This document shows, piece by piece, positions 8,404 through 18,111 of a stretch of 64,000 nt of DNA. The stretch is taken from positions 1-64,000 of the forward strand of contig JBJMFM010000010.1 of assembly GCA_045808425.1 (NCBI GenBank). The letters run 5' to 3'. The notes beneath the pieces were generated by a model that saw only the letters and a list, made by a program, of their open reading frames with translations, searched no databases and was not told the DNA's origin. This stretch comes from JAFAQB01 sp045808425 (lineage in GTDB: Archaea; Thermoproteota; Nitrososphaeria; Nitrososphaerales; Nitrososphaeraceae). The first letter of the stretch is position 1. Every line of letters begins with the position of its first letter. Made by a program: the position numbers and the translations under genes.

Positions 8404-10944
8404 ATGAGGAAGAACGTACCCAGAGTTAGTTCAGCACTGAAGGCAGTAGAGCTAAGGCAAGAGCCTCCACCTTTGATAATTGGCGAGCGACTCAATACTC
8501 AAGGCTCCAAGAAAGCCAAGGAGATGGTGCTTAACAGCGATTTCGACGGTCTAGTAAACTTGGCTAGAACACAAGTAGAGGACGGTGCTCATTGCCTAGA
8601 TGTATGTGTCGCCACCACTGAACGATCAGACGAATCTGAATTGATGAAGACCCTGGTGAAGCGTTTGAGTTTGGAAATAGATGCTCCTCTGGTTATCGAT
8701 TCGACTGATGCAAAGGTCATCAAGACAGCTTTAGAACAAATTCCAGGTAAACCTATAATTAACTCCATTAACCTTGAAGGTGACGGTTCGAGATTTCATT
8801 CACTAGCCCCATTGATGATAAAATATGGCGTTCCTGCCATCGCAATGTGTATTGGACCCAAAGGTATGGCAAAGAGTCCTCAGGAAAAACTAGAAACTGC
8901 GAAGCTCTTATTCCATACTGGCAAGGAGTATGGCCTCCAGCCATGGCAGTTCATTTTTGATGTTCTTACTTTTACACTTGCTACCGGCGAAGCCGAATTC
9001 CTAGACTCTGCAAAGGCTACACTAGAAGGCATACGCTTGGTAAAGGAAAATATCCCAGGTTGTTTCACAACACTGGGTCTGAGCAATGTCAGCTTTGGTC
9101 TTTCTGTACAGGTCAGAAAGATAATCAATTCTGTGTTTTTATATCACGCTATCAAATCTGGACTCGATACTGTGATCATTAACGCAAAAGATATTATCGC
9201 CTATGCAGACATTGAACCAGTACAACGAAAACTAGCAGAGGATCTTATATTCAATAGAAACCCAAATGCGCTTGCTGAACTAATTGCATACTTTGAAGAA
9301 TTAAAGTCTAGTTCTTCCACTGCTTCTTATACTAAAACAACAGATATCGATCCGCGATTAAATGCAGATCAAAGATGCTACTTTAGAATCGTCAATAGAC
9401 TCAAAGAGGGTATAGAGCAGGATGTGGTCAAGGCAATATGTAGTAGAATTAGAACTCCAGAAAAAAACGACCCCATAGAAGACGAACAAAAAACTAAATT
9501 GACATTTCAGGCATCAAAAGAAGACTTCCATAATGCTGCTGTTCAAACCTTAAATGAGGTTTTACTACCGGCTATGAAAGAAGTAGGCGATAAGTTTGGA
9601 TCCGGCGAGCTCATACTTCCATTTGTGTTAAAGTCAGCAGAATGCATGAAGGCTGCAGTTGCCGAATTGGAAAAGTATCTGATCAGACAGGAAGGAGTTA
9701 GCAAAGGCAAGATAGTATTATGCACAGTGTATGGAGATGTTCATGATATAGGAAAGAACCTAGTCAAAACTATTTTTGTAAACAATGGATATACGGTATA
9801 CGATCTTGGAAAACAAGTTCCACTACAGAGAATAGTTGAGAAAATCAAAGAAACCAGCTCTGATGCAGTAGGTCTCTCGGCCCTGCTTGTCTCAACCTCA
9901 AAGCAAATGCAATATTTCTTGGAATATGCAAAGCAGAATAACCTAAACATCCCCGTACTATGCGGAGGTGCTGCTATCAATAGCAGCTACATAAACAGAA
10001 TCGCAAGAGACGGCGGAATCTATAATTCAGGTGTATTCTATTGCAAAACTGCATTTGATGGCCTGAAAGTTATCAATAAACTTATGTCACAAGAGAAAGA
10101 ACAATTTATTTCAGAGTGGCAACGCAAGATTGAGGCTTGGGAGGAAAGGCAAACTCATAGACCACAGGAGCAGAAGGACACGAACATATTAGTCAGCAAT
10201 ATAAAGCCAGTTGCAGCACCTAATCCACCTCATATTAACAAGCAAATAAGATTGGGCCCAGATGAAATTGACTTAAATAAAGTATGGAATTTCATTAACA
10301 AAAAATCTCTTTTCGTGCTCTCATGGGGAATCCGTGGAAAAGCTGTCCAGGGTTTAACAAATGAAGCTGAAAAACTATTTCTACAATGGAAAGACAAAGT
10401 AATCAGAGAAAAGTTGTTTGAACCTAAAGCAGTTTATGGCTATTTCAGATGTCACAACAAAGATGGGAAGTTAGCCGTGGATTCTCCCGCCACTTCAGAC
10501 GGTCAAATCATTTTTGATTTCCCCAGGTCATCGAAAGAAAAACATTTGTGTTTAACAGATTATTTTGGAGAAGATGACATTGTATGCTTTCAGGCAGTTA
10601 CAGTAGGTAATAAAGTCACAGAGATAATAGATGAATGGAATATGCACAATAGATATACTGATGCATATTACTTACATGGCTTAGCGGTAGAGACCGCAGA
10701 AGCGTTGGCAGAATGGCTTAATTCTGAAATAAAGAAAGAGCTCCAAATCGGTCTTAACCGTGGTCTCAGATATAGTTGGGGATATCCTAGCTGTCCTGAT
10801 ATATTGCAGCATCATCTAGTATGGAAGTTACTGCATGCCGAAAAATCAGGTATGGGTCTGACTGAATCCGGACAAATAATACCAGAGCACTCTACTGCAG
10901 CGATTGTAGTACATCATCCACAAGCAGAATACTTTGTACTCTAG
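8404..10944 (+). CDS. metH: Methionine synthase, pterin/cobalamin/activation modules (split MetH)
   Basis: An 846-residue protein holding modules 2-4 of MetH. The pterin-binding barrel spans about residues 20-290 (IIGERLNTQGSKKA; VIDSTDAKVI), the helical cap about 365-430, and the Rossmann cobalamin domain about 435-560 with the DxHxxG motif GDVHDIGKN (His447 is the expected cobalt ligand). The AdoMet reactivation domain fills about 610-846, with GYPSCPD near residue 794. It takes methyl from a tetrahydropterin or folate and passes it through B12 to homocysteine bound by the upstream gene product. The pair is presumably one transcript, 45 bases apart. Cobalamin synthesis genes lie at 44-49 kb. 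Confidence 0.92.
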   Translation: MRKNVPRVSSALKAVELRQEPPPLIIGERLNTQGSKKAKEMVLNSDFDGLVNLARTQVEDGAHCLDVCVATTERSDESELMKTLVKRLSLEIDAPLVIDSTDAKVIKTALEQIPGKPIINSINLEGDGSRFHSLAPLMIKYGVPAIAMCIGPKGMAKSPQEKLETAKLLFHTGKEYGLQPWQFIFDVLTFTLATGEAEFLDSAKATLEGIRLVKENIPGCFTTLGLSNVSFGLSVQVRKIINSVFLYHAIKSGLDTVIINAKDIIAYADIEPVQRKLAEDLIFNRNPNALAELIAYFEELKSSSSTASYTKTTDIDPRLNADQRCYFRIVNRLKEGIEQDVVKAICSRIRTPEKNDPIEDEQKTKLTFQASKEDFHNAAVQTLNEVLLPAMKEVGDKFGSGELILPFVLKSAECMKAAVAELEKYLIRQEGVSKGKIVLCTVYGDVHDIGKNLVKTIFVNNGYTVYDLGKQVPLQRIVEKIKETSSDAVGLSALLVSTSKQMQYFLEYAKQNNLNIPVLCGGAAINSSYINRIARDGGIYNSGVFYCKTAFDGLKVINKLMSQEKEQFISEWQRKIEAWEERQTHRPQEQKDTNILVSNIKPVAAPNPPHINKQIRLGPDEIDLNKVWNFINKKSLFVLSWGIRGKAVQGLTNEAEKLFLQWKDKVIREKLFEPKAVYGYFRCHNKDGKLAVDSPATSDGQIIFDFPRSSKEKHLCLTDYFGEDDIVCFQAVTVGNKVTEIIDEWNMHNRYTDAYYLHGLAVETAEALAEWLNSEIKKELQIGLNRGLRYSWGYPSCPDILQHHLVWKLLHAEKSGMGLTESGQIIPEHSTAAIVVHHPQAEYFVL

Positions 10945-11115
10945 TCGAACTGTGTTAACCATCCGGCAGGAGTTATACAGTAATGCGATAACAATTATTA
11001 TTAGTAATAGGCATATTAGAGATAAGTTACTTTATTGCTTATGACATTCTATAGCAGCTGTTAGGTATCTATTATATAATCTTCAGATCAGATCAAAGAG
11101 TGTGTAATATTTAAA

Positions 11116-11439
11116 GTGACTATAAATGGTTTTGCTTTAGCCTGTGCGATAGATGACTCTCCGCCTTATTTTACATATGACGGTAACACGATGTTGATCA
11201 TTCAATCTAAAAACCATGCCAAGTCCAAAATAAATGCATTTGAGCATATTGAAGCATTTATTGAAGCATTAATCTCCCATGAGTCTATCCATGTGGTAAT
11301 AAAGGAAATACAAGATCAGAAGATTTCTGATGCGCTGGATGATTTAGAAATTATTGTAGAACGTAACAGAATGAGATTTCAGGTGACACTAAATAACATG
11401 CTTTTCGCAAGGGATATGTCAGGCATAGTTATCCCCTAG
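11116..11439 (+). CDS. Small conserved-looking protein with HExxH motif
   Basis: A 107-residue protein starting with GTG at 11116. The centre reads EALISHESIHVVIKEI, where HESIH matches the zincin HExxH zinc motif. The rest is ALDDLEIIVERN, then a predicted strand FQVTLNNMLFARD. The size is very small for an active metallopeptidase and no third ligand is obvious, so function is uncertain. I do not recognise a named family. It is monocistronic, downstream of metH. Confidence 0.6.
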   Translation: MTINGFALACAIDDSPPYFTYDGNTMLIIQSKNHAKSKINAFEHIEAFIEALISHESIHVVIKEIQDQKISDALDDLEIIVERNRMRFQVTLNNMLFARDMSGIVIP

Positions 11440-11678
11440 TATCAGATAGCGGAAGTATCTATATAGGAAGGAAACATCTTGCTCTCAAACAAAAAAATAT
11501 ATGTAGCGCCGCATGTGATTTACTACTTTGTGTACACAGAATACATAAGAAAACTTGAGCTATGTCAGCCAACTAAATTCAAGTAAATTTTGCAAATAGG
11601 CTTTCGATCGCTTTTCAAGTTAGTTAATAAAAGTGCAAAAAGATTAGATAATAGCTGCAATCAATATATAGTAATTAT

Positions 11679-12569
11679 ATGGACATCAAGTCGAATATCG
11701 ATAGTGTGGATGATAGAGTAGATGAGAGTTCTTATGCTTCCAATGGTTCCAAGTACTCGCTTGAAAACACTGAACAAACTTTTGTCGAGCTGGCAAGCGA
11801 GCAGAGACTTTCAATCTTACTTAAACTAACTGAACAGGACACAAAACTCTCGCAGCTTGCAAAAGATCTTGGCGTTACCATGCAAGAGGTTCATAGAAAT
11901 GTTAACAGACTAATGGAAGTAGGATTGATAAAAAAGAACTCTGAAGGAACTTTTTCTCTGACAACTTTTGGCAATACAATCATAAAGCAGATTCCTGCCT
12001 ATGACTTTCTATCAAGGAATAAAGAATATTTTTCAGACCATAACTTGGGGGAAATTCCAATGAAATTTGTTCATAGAATAGGTTCCCTTAATAATTCAGA
12101 GTATGTTTCTGGGCTAGTAGCTGTTATCGAGCGTTGGAAAGAGCTTTACAATGAATCATCCGAGTATATATACGGAATGGTGCCACAAATACCACTAGAA
12201 TTAATTGAATCTGTGATACCTAAAATAAAAGACGATGGTGTAAAATTTAATTACATACTTCCCCAAAAAGCAATCGTCCCCAAGAAGCGTGCTCAGCTTT
12301 TAAGTGAGTCCGGATTTTATGATTTGTTAAAAATGGAGAAGAAAGTGGTGGATAGAAGGATGGTGGATAGAGTGTATGTAGCAGTAGTATTAAATGAAAA
12401 ACAGGCAACTGTGATGTTTCCCACAGTGAAAGACAAAGTAGTCGCTGATATGAATTCCATGTTCTATAGCAGAGACGATTCGTTATTTCACGAGTGGTGC
12501 TTAGATTATTTCAGATATTGTTGGTACAACTCAAAGCCATTTGATGAAAGTAAATTGTTGGAAGTTTAG
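11679..12569 (+). CDS. Winged-helix transcriptional regulator (DUF1724/FilR1-like)
   Basis: A 296-residue protein. The N-terminal 35 residues look disordered. A winged-helix DNA-binding domain spans about 36-105 (ASEQRLSILLKLTEQDTKLS, QLAKDLGVTMQEVHRNVNRL, LTTFGN). A C-terminal domain of about 180 residues follows, resembling the methanogen-type regulators with a DUF1724 (FilR1) domain, with YIYGMVPQIPLE and YILPQKAIVPK. Members bind DNA as dimers; ligands are mostly unknown. It stands alone and shows no obvious target operon. Confidence 0.75.
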   Translation: MDIKSNIDSVDDRVDESSYASNGSKYSLENTEQTFVELASEQRLSILLKLTEQDTKLSQLAKDLGVTMQEVHRNVNRLMEVGLIKKNSEGTFSLTTFGNTIIKQIPAYDFLSRNKEYFSDHNLGEIPMKFVHRIGSLNNSEYVSGLVAVIERWKELYNESSEYIYGMVPQIPLELIESVIPKIKDDGVKFNYILPQKAIVPKKRAQLLSESGFYDLLKMEKKVVDRRMVDRVYVAVVLNEKQATVMFPTVKDKVVADMNSMFYSRDDSLFHEWCLDYFRYCWYNSKPFDESKLLEV

Positions 12570-12700
12570 CATGAATTAGACAGACTGTATTTGTCTTGTC
12601 TAAAAAATTGTTGCTGTGATCAGTCAAAAAATAAGTAAAAGGACAAAGATAAGAAAAAAAATGAATAGTATTGAGTGTAGTACTGAATGAAAACTTCGAG

Positions 12701-13573
12701 CTAAATATAGTCTGTAATTTTATAATTTTTAGTCTCCTTTATTAAATATGCCATCTGTTTCTTTTCTGAGTGCACATCAAGATTTGTCAAATTTCGCAGA
12801 AAATCTATTTCCTCTTTTAGAAAGATAACACCATCATCATACAATTCGCTAAAAGCAAGCTTTTGATTTAGCTTTTGTATATTGGTAATACACTGGTACA
12901 CTTTATCTATCTTATTTGTAATTCCATTCTCTACTAAGATCCTTGCTAGCCTTCTTTTTTGTATATTAAACATAGCATTTGTTACAAGTTTATCAAAAAC
13001 CGAAAGGAGATCAAAATAGTCATCTTTTCCGGTATATCCTATTATTGTAGATGGAATAAAATTCAACATTCTTCGCTGCTTTGCTCTTTTAGAGTGTTTT
13101 TCATCCAACACTATTACAGATCTTCCGAATGTCAAAATAGCGTTTAGGACTTGGTTCGGTAATCTCTCATCTAGGACATCATCGTCAGATTTCACTTCAA
13201 CCGGATAGAACCGAATCCAGTCTATCCTGCATTTTTCACTTTTGGCAAATTGTGTCAGAATTCCACTCCTCATCAAAATGTTAATATAGTTGTCATAAGA
13301 TTCAATTGAATCATAAATAATATTGCTTTTACCACTGCGTCTTTTATCTATTACAGCAATTACAAGATCAAAGCTTCTGAAGTAGCCTTCATCCTTTATT
13401 TTTATGTCCATATCAGTACTGGCAGATGATGGAAAAAAATGGCTACTACAGTTATCATTACCATTATGATCATTATGATTATTACCATTGTCGTGATTAC
13501 TAATGGTATTACTTTTTATATGACCCGACCTGACGGAGCTTATAAACAGTTGCTTTAAGTCTTTTTCATTCAT
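12701..13573 (-). CDS. Hypothetical protein, possible degenerate P-loop NTPase
   Basis: A 290-residue protein I cannot assign. An Asn/His/Asp-rich segment (about residues 26-43) separates a short N-terminus from the body. The body shows FDLVIAVIDKRRSGKSNII, in which GKS (81-83) follows a hydrophobic strand as in a Walker A loop, though the usual leading Gly is missing. Later comes RSVIVLDEKHSKR (about 151-163), a strand ending in DE like Walker B. This suggests an ATPase-type fold, by inference. The C-terminus is helical and charged. It is not obviously in an operon with trpA, which reads the same way 120 bases downstream. Confidence 0.6.
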   Translation of the reverse strand: MNEKDLKQLFISSVRSGHIKSNTISNHDNGNNHNDHNGNDNCSSHFFPSSASTDMDIKIKDEGYFRSFDLVIAVIDKRRSGKSNIIYDSIESYDNYINILMRSGILTQFAKSEKCRIDWIRFYPVEVKSDDDVLDERLPNQVLNAILTFGRSVIVLDEKHSKRAKQRRMLNFIPSTIIGYTGKDDYFDLLSVFDKLVTNAMFNIQKRRLARILVENGITNKIDKVYQCITNIQKLNQKLAFSELYDDGVIFLKEEIDFLRNLTNLDVHSEKKQMAYLIKETKNYKITDYI

Positions 13574-13691
13574 TCACAAATTAGTTCTTCCATATACGAA
13601 TATTTATTTCCTCAGAACAAATTAGTTTGTTTGATTACGCTTACGTGTATACCGCAACGATATAGTATGGTAAGCTATGAATAGATCTCTC

Positions 13692-14525
13692 TTATTTACA
13701 AGCTCTTTTCATTTGCGTGATATAAGAACCTAATCTGTTGAGCATCTCCCTCTTACCATTTCTATTATTACTTGACTTTATCTTGTTTATGATAGCACTT
13801 CCGACTATCACTGCATCTGCGCCAGCTTCAATCATGAATCTTACGTGTGAGGGCTTCGTAATTCCAAATCCTACTGCTACTGGGAGACGTGATCCAGCAA
13901 TCCGTTTCGTGTTTCTTATTGCACGCAAAGTATAATCTTCAATTGACTTGCGAGTGCCGGTGGTACCGTATATAGACACGAGGTATACAAATCCTGATGA
14001 CCTGTTCATAATGGCATTGAGTCTTTCGTTCGACGTATTTGGAGAAGCCAAAAATATCGTAGCTAGACCTAGTCTTGATGCTTGCTTAATATAGCAATTA
14101 GATTCCTCAATTGTCATATCGGGCAAAATGAATCCATCTATTCCTGACTGCTTAGACTTCATCATGAAATTTTCAAAACCAGCTTTTAATAGAATATTAG
14201 AATATGTCATAATAAGAATGGGCAGGTCAGGAAACTTGCTCCTAATGCGGTGAAATACATTCCAACATTTTTCGGGAGTGATACCATTTAATAGTGCATC
14301 ATAAGATGCTTCTTGAATAATTGGACCGTCTGCGATAGGATCTGAGAATGGAATTCCTATTTCAATTATGTCTGCACCAGCTGATACGAGAGATGAGATT
14401 ATATTTTCAGTTGTAGTTACATCAGGATAGCCAGCAACTACATAACAAATAAGAGCATGTTGATTTCTTTTAGATAACTCTTGGAATTTCTTCGTGAGTC
14501 TGTTATTTCTTAGATCGATCGCCAT
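13692..14525 (-). CDS. trpA: Tryptophan synthase alpha subunit
   Basis: A 277-residue TIM-barrel protein that cleaves indole-3-glycerol phosphate to indole and glyceraldehyde 3-phosphate. The catalytic acids lie in GADIIEIGIPFSDPIADGP (the Glu and Asp of the family). GFVYLVSIYGTTGTR and the phosphate-binding end (GFGITKPSH; ADAVIVGSAI) are present. Its start overlaps the end of trpB by 23 bases, so the two are translationally linked. Length is normal for the family. Confidence 0.96.
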   Translation of the reverse strand: MAIDLRNNRLTKKFQELSKRNQHALICYVVAGYPDVTTTENIISSLVSAGADIIEIGIPFSDPIADGPIIQEASYDALLNGITPEKCWNVFHRIRSKFPDLPILIMTYSNILLKAGFENFMMKSKQSGIDGFILPDMTIEESNCYIKQASRLGLATIFLASPNTSNERLNAIMNRSSGFVYLVSIYGTTGTRKSIEDYTLRAIRNTKRIAGSRLPVAVGFGITKPSHVRFMIEAGADAVIVGSAIINKIKSSNNRNGKREMLNRLGSYITQMKRACK

Positions 14526-15735
14526 ATTTTTTATGTCTTGTTTTGCTGATTGTTCTTAGATAGTTTAAAACAATTTCCACGTCCTTATCGCCACGTCCAG
14601 AGAGCGTTACCACAATAGCATCATTCCTGTTCATTTTTTTTGCCACTTTCATTGCATATGATACTGCGTGCGCGGGCTCTAGCGCAGGGATTATACCTTC
14701 AAGTTTGCAGAGCATTAAAAACGCATTTACCGCATCATTGTCCAAACATTCTACATATCTTACTCTTTTTATGTCCTTCAGTAAAGCATGTTCCGGTCCC
14801 ACTCCCGGGTAATCCAGCCCAGCCGAAATACTGTGAGTTTCTGTTATCTGCCCGAATTGATCCTGGAGAAGGTACGTTAACATTCCATGCAATATTCCTT
14901 GTGAGCCAGCAGTTAAAGTTGCAGAATGCTTTCCTGAATTGATACCTTGTCCTCCCGCTTCTATACCGAAGAGTTGAACTTGATCGTGATCCAGAAATGG
15001 ATAGAACGTTCCTATAGCGTTGCTCCCACCTCCAACACACGCAACAATAGCGTTGGGGAGGTCATGGATTATATTCTCCATTTGTTTTTTTATTTCATGT
15101 CCAATGATACTCTGAAAGTCTCTCACCATCATGGGATAAGGATGTGGACCTACTACTGATCCTATAAGGTAATAAGTATCTCGAATATTAGTGATCCAAT
15201 CACGTATTGCTTCATTGATTGCATCTTTTAGCGTCTGTGATCCAGCGAACACTTCGTGAACCTTTGTACCAAGTAGTTGCATACGAGTCACGTTTGGACT
15301 TTGTCTACGTACATCCTTTGCACCCATATATACTTCGGAGGTCAAACCAAGTACTGCTGAAGCAATAGCAGTTCCAACGCCGTGCTGACCGGCACCTGTT
15401 TCTGCAATAATTCGTTTTTTACCCATTCGCTTTGCCAACAGGGCTTGGCCTAGAGTATTGTTAGTTTTATGAGCGCCCCCGTGAAGAAGATCCTCCCTTT
15501 TTAAATATATCCTTGCTCCTCCAACATATTCACTAAGGTTCCGCGCAAAATAGAGAGGTGTCGGACGGCCTGCATAGCTTGACAAATAATAAGAAAGTTC
15601 CTTTTGGAATTCTGGATCCCTCTTGTTTTTTTCATAAGCCGATTCAAGTTCTTCTATTGCCGGAACAAGAGTTTCAGGAATATATTTTCCTCCGTACTTT
15701 CCAAACCTACCATTCACCGGGTCATTAAGTCTCAT
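14503..15735 (-). CDS. trpB: Tryptophan synthase beta subunit
   Basis: A 410-residue PLP enzyme that joins indole and serine to make tryptophan. It opens with GRFGKYGGKYIPETL, typical of the TrpB1 group that pairs with TrpA. The PLP lysine sits in LLHGGAHKTNN, ETGAGQHG is the active-site loop, and the phosphate-binding GGGSNAIG follows. The start is the ATG at 15735. It lies between trpC (93 bases upstream) and trpA (overlapping), so trpC-trpB-trpA form an operon. trpD, trpE, trpG and trpF are not in this window. Confidence 0.96.
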   Translation of the reverse strand: MRLNDPVNGRFGKYGGKYIPETLVPAIEELESAYEKNKRDPEFQKELSYYLSSYAGRPTPLYFARNLSEYVGGARIYLKREDLLHGGAHKTNNTLGQALLAKRMGKKRIIAETGAGQHGVGTAIASAVLGLTSEVYMGAKDVRRQSPNVTRMQLLGTKVHEVFAGSQTLKDAINEAIRDWITNIRDTYYLIGSVVGPHPYPMMVRDFQSIIGHEIKKQMENIIHDLPNAIVACVGGGSNAIGTFYPFLDHDQVQLFGIEAGGQGINSGKHSATLTAGSQGILHGMLTYLLQDQFGQITETHSISAGLDYPGVGPEHALLKDIKRVRYVECLDNDAVNAFLMLCKLEGIIPALEPAHAVSYAMKVAKKMNRNDAIVVTLSGRGDKDVEIVLNYLRTISKTRHKKYGDRSKK

Positions 15736-15827
15736 AGTCAGGTGACTATGTTTTTTACATGCTAGGATTATTAAGACGTTCGGAATTATTTATCAAAATT
15801 CAATTCAGAATAGAAAACACAATATCA

Positions 15828-16685
15828 CTAGACTGAAAGATATAGCTCCGAAATTTTCGAAGCGACATCTCTTGACTCCATTATGCTTGTACCTACTAAG
15901 AAAGCGTCAGCACCGGCCTCTTTTAAAAATTGGATTTCTTTAGCAGTATTTATTCCACTCTCGCTGATAATAATATTCTTTCCCTTGTAGTGCTCCTTAA
16001 GCAGCCTTTCGGTGGTGGTAATGTCAACATTTAGGTTATTTAGGTCACGATTGTTAATACCTATTAGATTATTCATATTATCTTTATTGAACTTTAGTAC
16101 CTCTTGGAACTCCTTTTCAGAATGCACTTCCACTATTATCTGTAGTCCTTTTTTGTAGGCATATTCAGCAAATCTTTCCATGCTTGCTTCTGCTAGATCA
16201 TGGTCAAAAATGGACTTAATAAGTAATATACAATCAGACCCGATCCGTTTTGCCGCATCTATTTGCGTTTCACTAACAATAACATCTTTCATGAGCAATG
16301 GCACATTCACGGTCTTCCGAATCTTGGCCAAGTGATCGATGGAACCATTAAAAAGACGGGGCTGTGTAACGATCGATAAACTGATTGAACCTGATCTCAC
16401 CATCGCTGATGCTAGTTCGGTGAGGTTGATCTTGCCTTTATGAGCAATTTCTCCTCTAGATGGTGATGAAAACTTAATCTCTGTGACAAGTGGGGCGTGG
16501 GGACACGAAAGGATTCTTTGTTTCAGACTTATGGAATCATGCATATAGAAATTATACTTCTCTGCATCGTAAGCACCCTCGTCTATAGATCTATAGGAAT
16601 TGTCAGTAAGTATTTTGAGGGCGAAGTTGTCCCGAACAAATTTGCTCATTTGGATAAGCCAACGCGCAGTGGTACATGAATTCAT
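15828..16685 (-). CDS. trpC: Indole-3-glycerol phosphate synthase
   Basis: A 285-residue TIM barrel that cyclises the anthranilate-deoxyribulose phosphate to indole-3-glycerol phosphate, the substrate of TrpA. Active-site segments are TEIKFSSPSRGEI, PLLMKDVIVSE, IVEVHSEKEF, IGINNRDL and ISESGI, then the phosphate site (EAGADAFLVGTSIM). The ATG at 16685 gives a slightly long N-terminus; an internal ATG at 16649 (MSKFVRDNF) is an equally good start. First gene of the trpCBA run. Confidence 0.93.
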   Translation of the reverse strand: MNSCTTARWLIQMSKFVRDNFALKILTDNSYRSIDEGAYDAEKYNFYMHDSISLKQRILSCPHAPLVTEIKFSSPSRGEIAHKGKINLTELASAMVRSGSISLSIVTQPRLFNGSIDHLAKIRKTVNVPLLMKDVIVSETQIDAAKRIGSDCILLIKSIFDHDLAEASMERFAEYAYKKGLQIIVEVHSEKEFQEVLKFNKDNMNNLIGINNRDLNNLNVDITTTERLLKEHYKGKNIIISESGINTAKEIQFLKEAGADAFLVGTSIMESRDVASKISELYLSV

Positions 16686-16957
16686 ATTTAATCCTACTAG
16701 AACTAAAGGCCGAAACTTTCGCTATTGCAAACTAAATCTGACCCATGGATAATGATCTTTTTGTTCTTTCAACGCATTTGTGAGCAAAACAGGATAAATA
16801 ATTTGTAAATATGATAATAACACTATTACCAATAGTATACGATAACACTATCCTCATCAAAAGAATAGCGATTTGCCGTTACCTAGTTTTCACTGGCGTA
16901 TCGAATCTACAATTATATCATTACTATACAACAAGCAAACCCACCAAAGCAACATTG

Positions 16958-17254
16958 TCAACAGCCCGATTCAAGTTCGTTTAGTACCGCTCTACGAACA
17001 GCCGGCATTTGGCTTCTTAAGATTAAAAATAAATCTGCCATTTCATCCCTGTCGGGTTGGCGATCATTCTTGGCTACGAACCGTTCCCTAAAGGCTCCTA
17101 TCACCATTCCGCAAATTAAACCATATGCAAATTCCTCAACGTTTCCCTGGCTTGGTATAAGCTTTCGTGCAAGATCTTTCCATACTTTTATTTCCCTTAT
17201 AGCCGACTTTACACTCGATTCCAACTCTTTCCTATCACGTACAGCTAGGATCAA
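16958..17254 (-). CDS. Hypothetical soluble protein, conserved-looking
   Basis: A 98-residue protein, probably all helical. The sequence reads EIKVWKDLARKLIP, then FAYGLICGMVIGAFRERFVA, KNDRQPDRDEMADLF and LRSQMPAVRRAVLNEL. The hydrophobic middle is too short and too polar at its ends to be a clear membrane span. It resembles short thaumarchaeal proteins of unknown function. The ATG at 17254 fits. It is divergent from the DUF309 gene, so the 224 bases between them hold both promoters. Confidence 0.65.
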   Translation of the reverse strand: MILAVRDRKELESSVKSAIREIKVWKDLARKLIPSQGNVEEFAYGLICGMVIGAFRERFVAKNDRQPDRDEMADLFLILRSQMPAVRRAVLNELESGC

Positions 17255-17478
17255 GATGGACCCTTATTCTTTGAGACGCATCTAAATCTTTGCTCCAGTT
17301 ACAATCTATTTCACCAGCGGAGGATAAGGAAAATGCGAAAACAAATAACTATGTTCACTGGTCAGATATATTTTGTAAATATCTTTCCTGCACAAGATTT
17401 AGTATTTGAGACGTCAGGCTTTATCTCTTTTGCCAAGTATAAGATCCTATAAGCTCAGTTTTATATCTTGATCTGCTT

Positions 17479-18057
17479 ATGAAACTTTACTTGAAAAGAT
17501 ATATGATATATTTAGAGAACAACCAGTCTCATACTCCAAAGGATGCTTCAAACTTACTGAACAGGGCAAGATCACTACTTTCAAGCTCTAGGGTCGTTAT
17601 AAGAGATACACGCGTTTCAAATCTTAGAATCGAGTTTGATACAAGCATTCCAGATAATATCAGGATAGAGGAAGTGATCAAAGGACTTTCGTTGATTGCT
17701 CCGATATCAGAATACGAACATGTGGTTGAAAAAAAGCTGCCAAAGGAGGAAGCCATCAAGTATGCGAGGTCCTTATTTAATTTTCAAAAGTACTGGTCTG
17801 CACATGAAGTTCTTGAATCTGTCTGGAAAACTTCCCATGGGAAGGAAAAGGATCTTCTAAATGGGATCATATTAGTAGCTGCCGCCTTCGTCCATGACGA
17901 GAAAAACGAGTCAGATATTTGTATTTCTATATTAAAGAGGGCAATGAAAAAATTGGATAATGCAACAGGTAATTACTTTGAAGTGGACGTTGATAAACTC
18001 AAGCATGAGATCTTCAGAATAATTGAAACCGGTCAAATACAACGTTTTGGTATTTAG
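17479..18057 (+). CDS. DUF309-domain protein
   Basis: A 192-residue protein. The C-terminal half carries the DUF309 signature: ARSLFNFQKYWSAHEVLE, then SVWKTSHGKEKDLLNGIILV, with the conserved W, H-E and Q/N helix arrangement. The N-terminal 80 residues (IVIRDTRVSNLRIEF-like strands) are an additional alpha/beta segment. DUF309 proteins are helical and have no settled activity. Starts at 17479 and 17503 are both possible. Confidence 0.75.
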   Translation: MKLYLKRYMIYLENNQSHTPKDASNLLNRARSLLSSSRVVIRDTRVSNLRIEFDTSIPDNIRIEEVIKGLSLIAPISEYEHVVEKKLPKEEAIKYARSLFNFQKYWSAHEVLESVWKTSHGKEKDLLNGIILVAAAFVHDEKNESDICISILKRAMKKLDNATGNYFEVDVDKLKHEIFRIIETGQIQRFGI

Positions 18058-18111
18058 ATATATATGTATCTAAACATGATTCTTCACAGAAGATTTGTTT
18101 TAAGATCGTCT

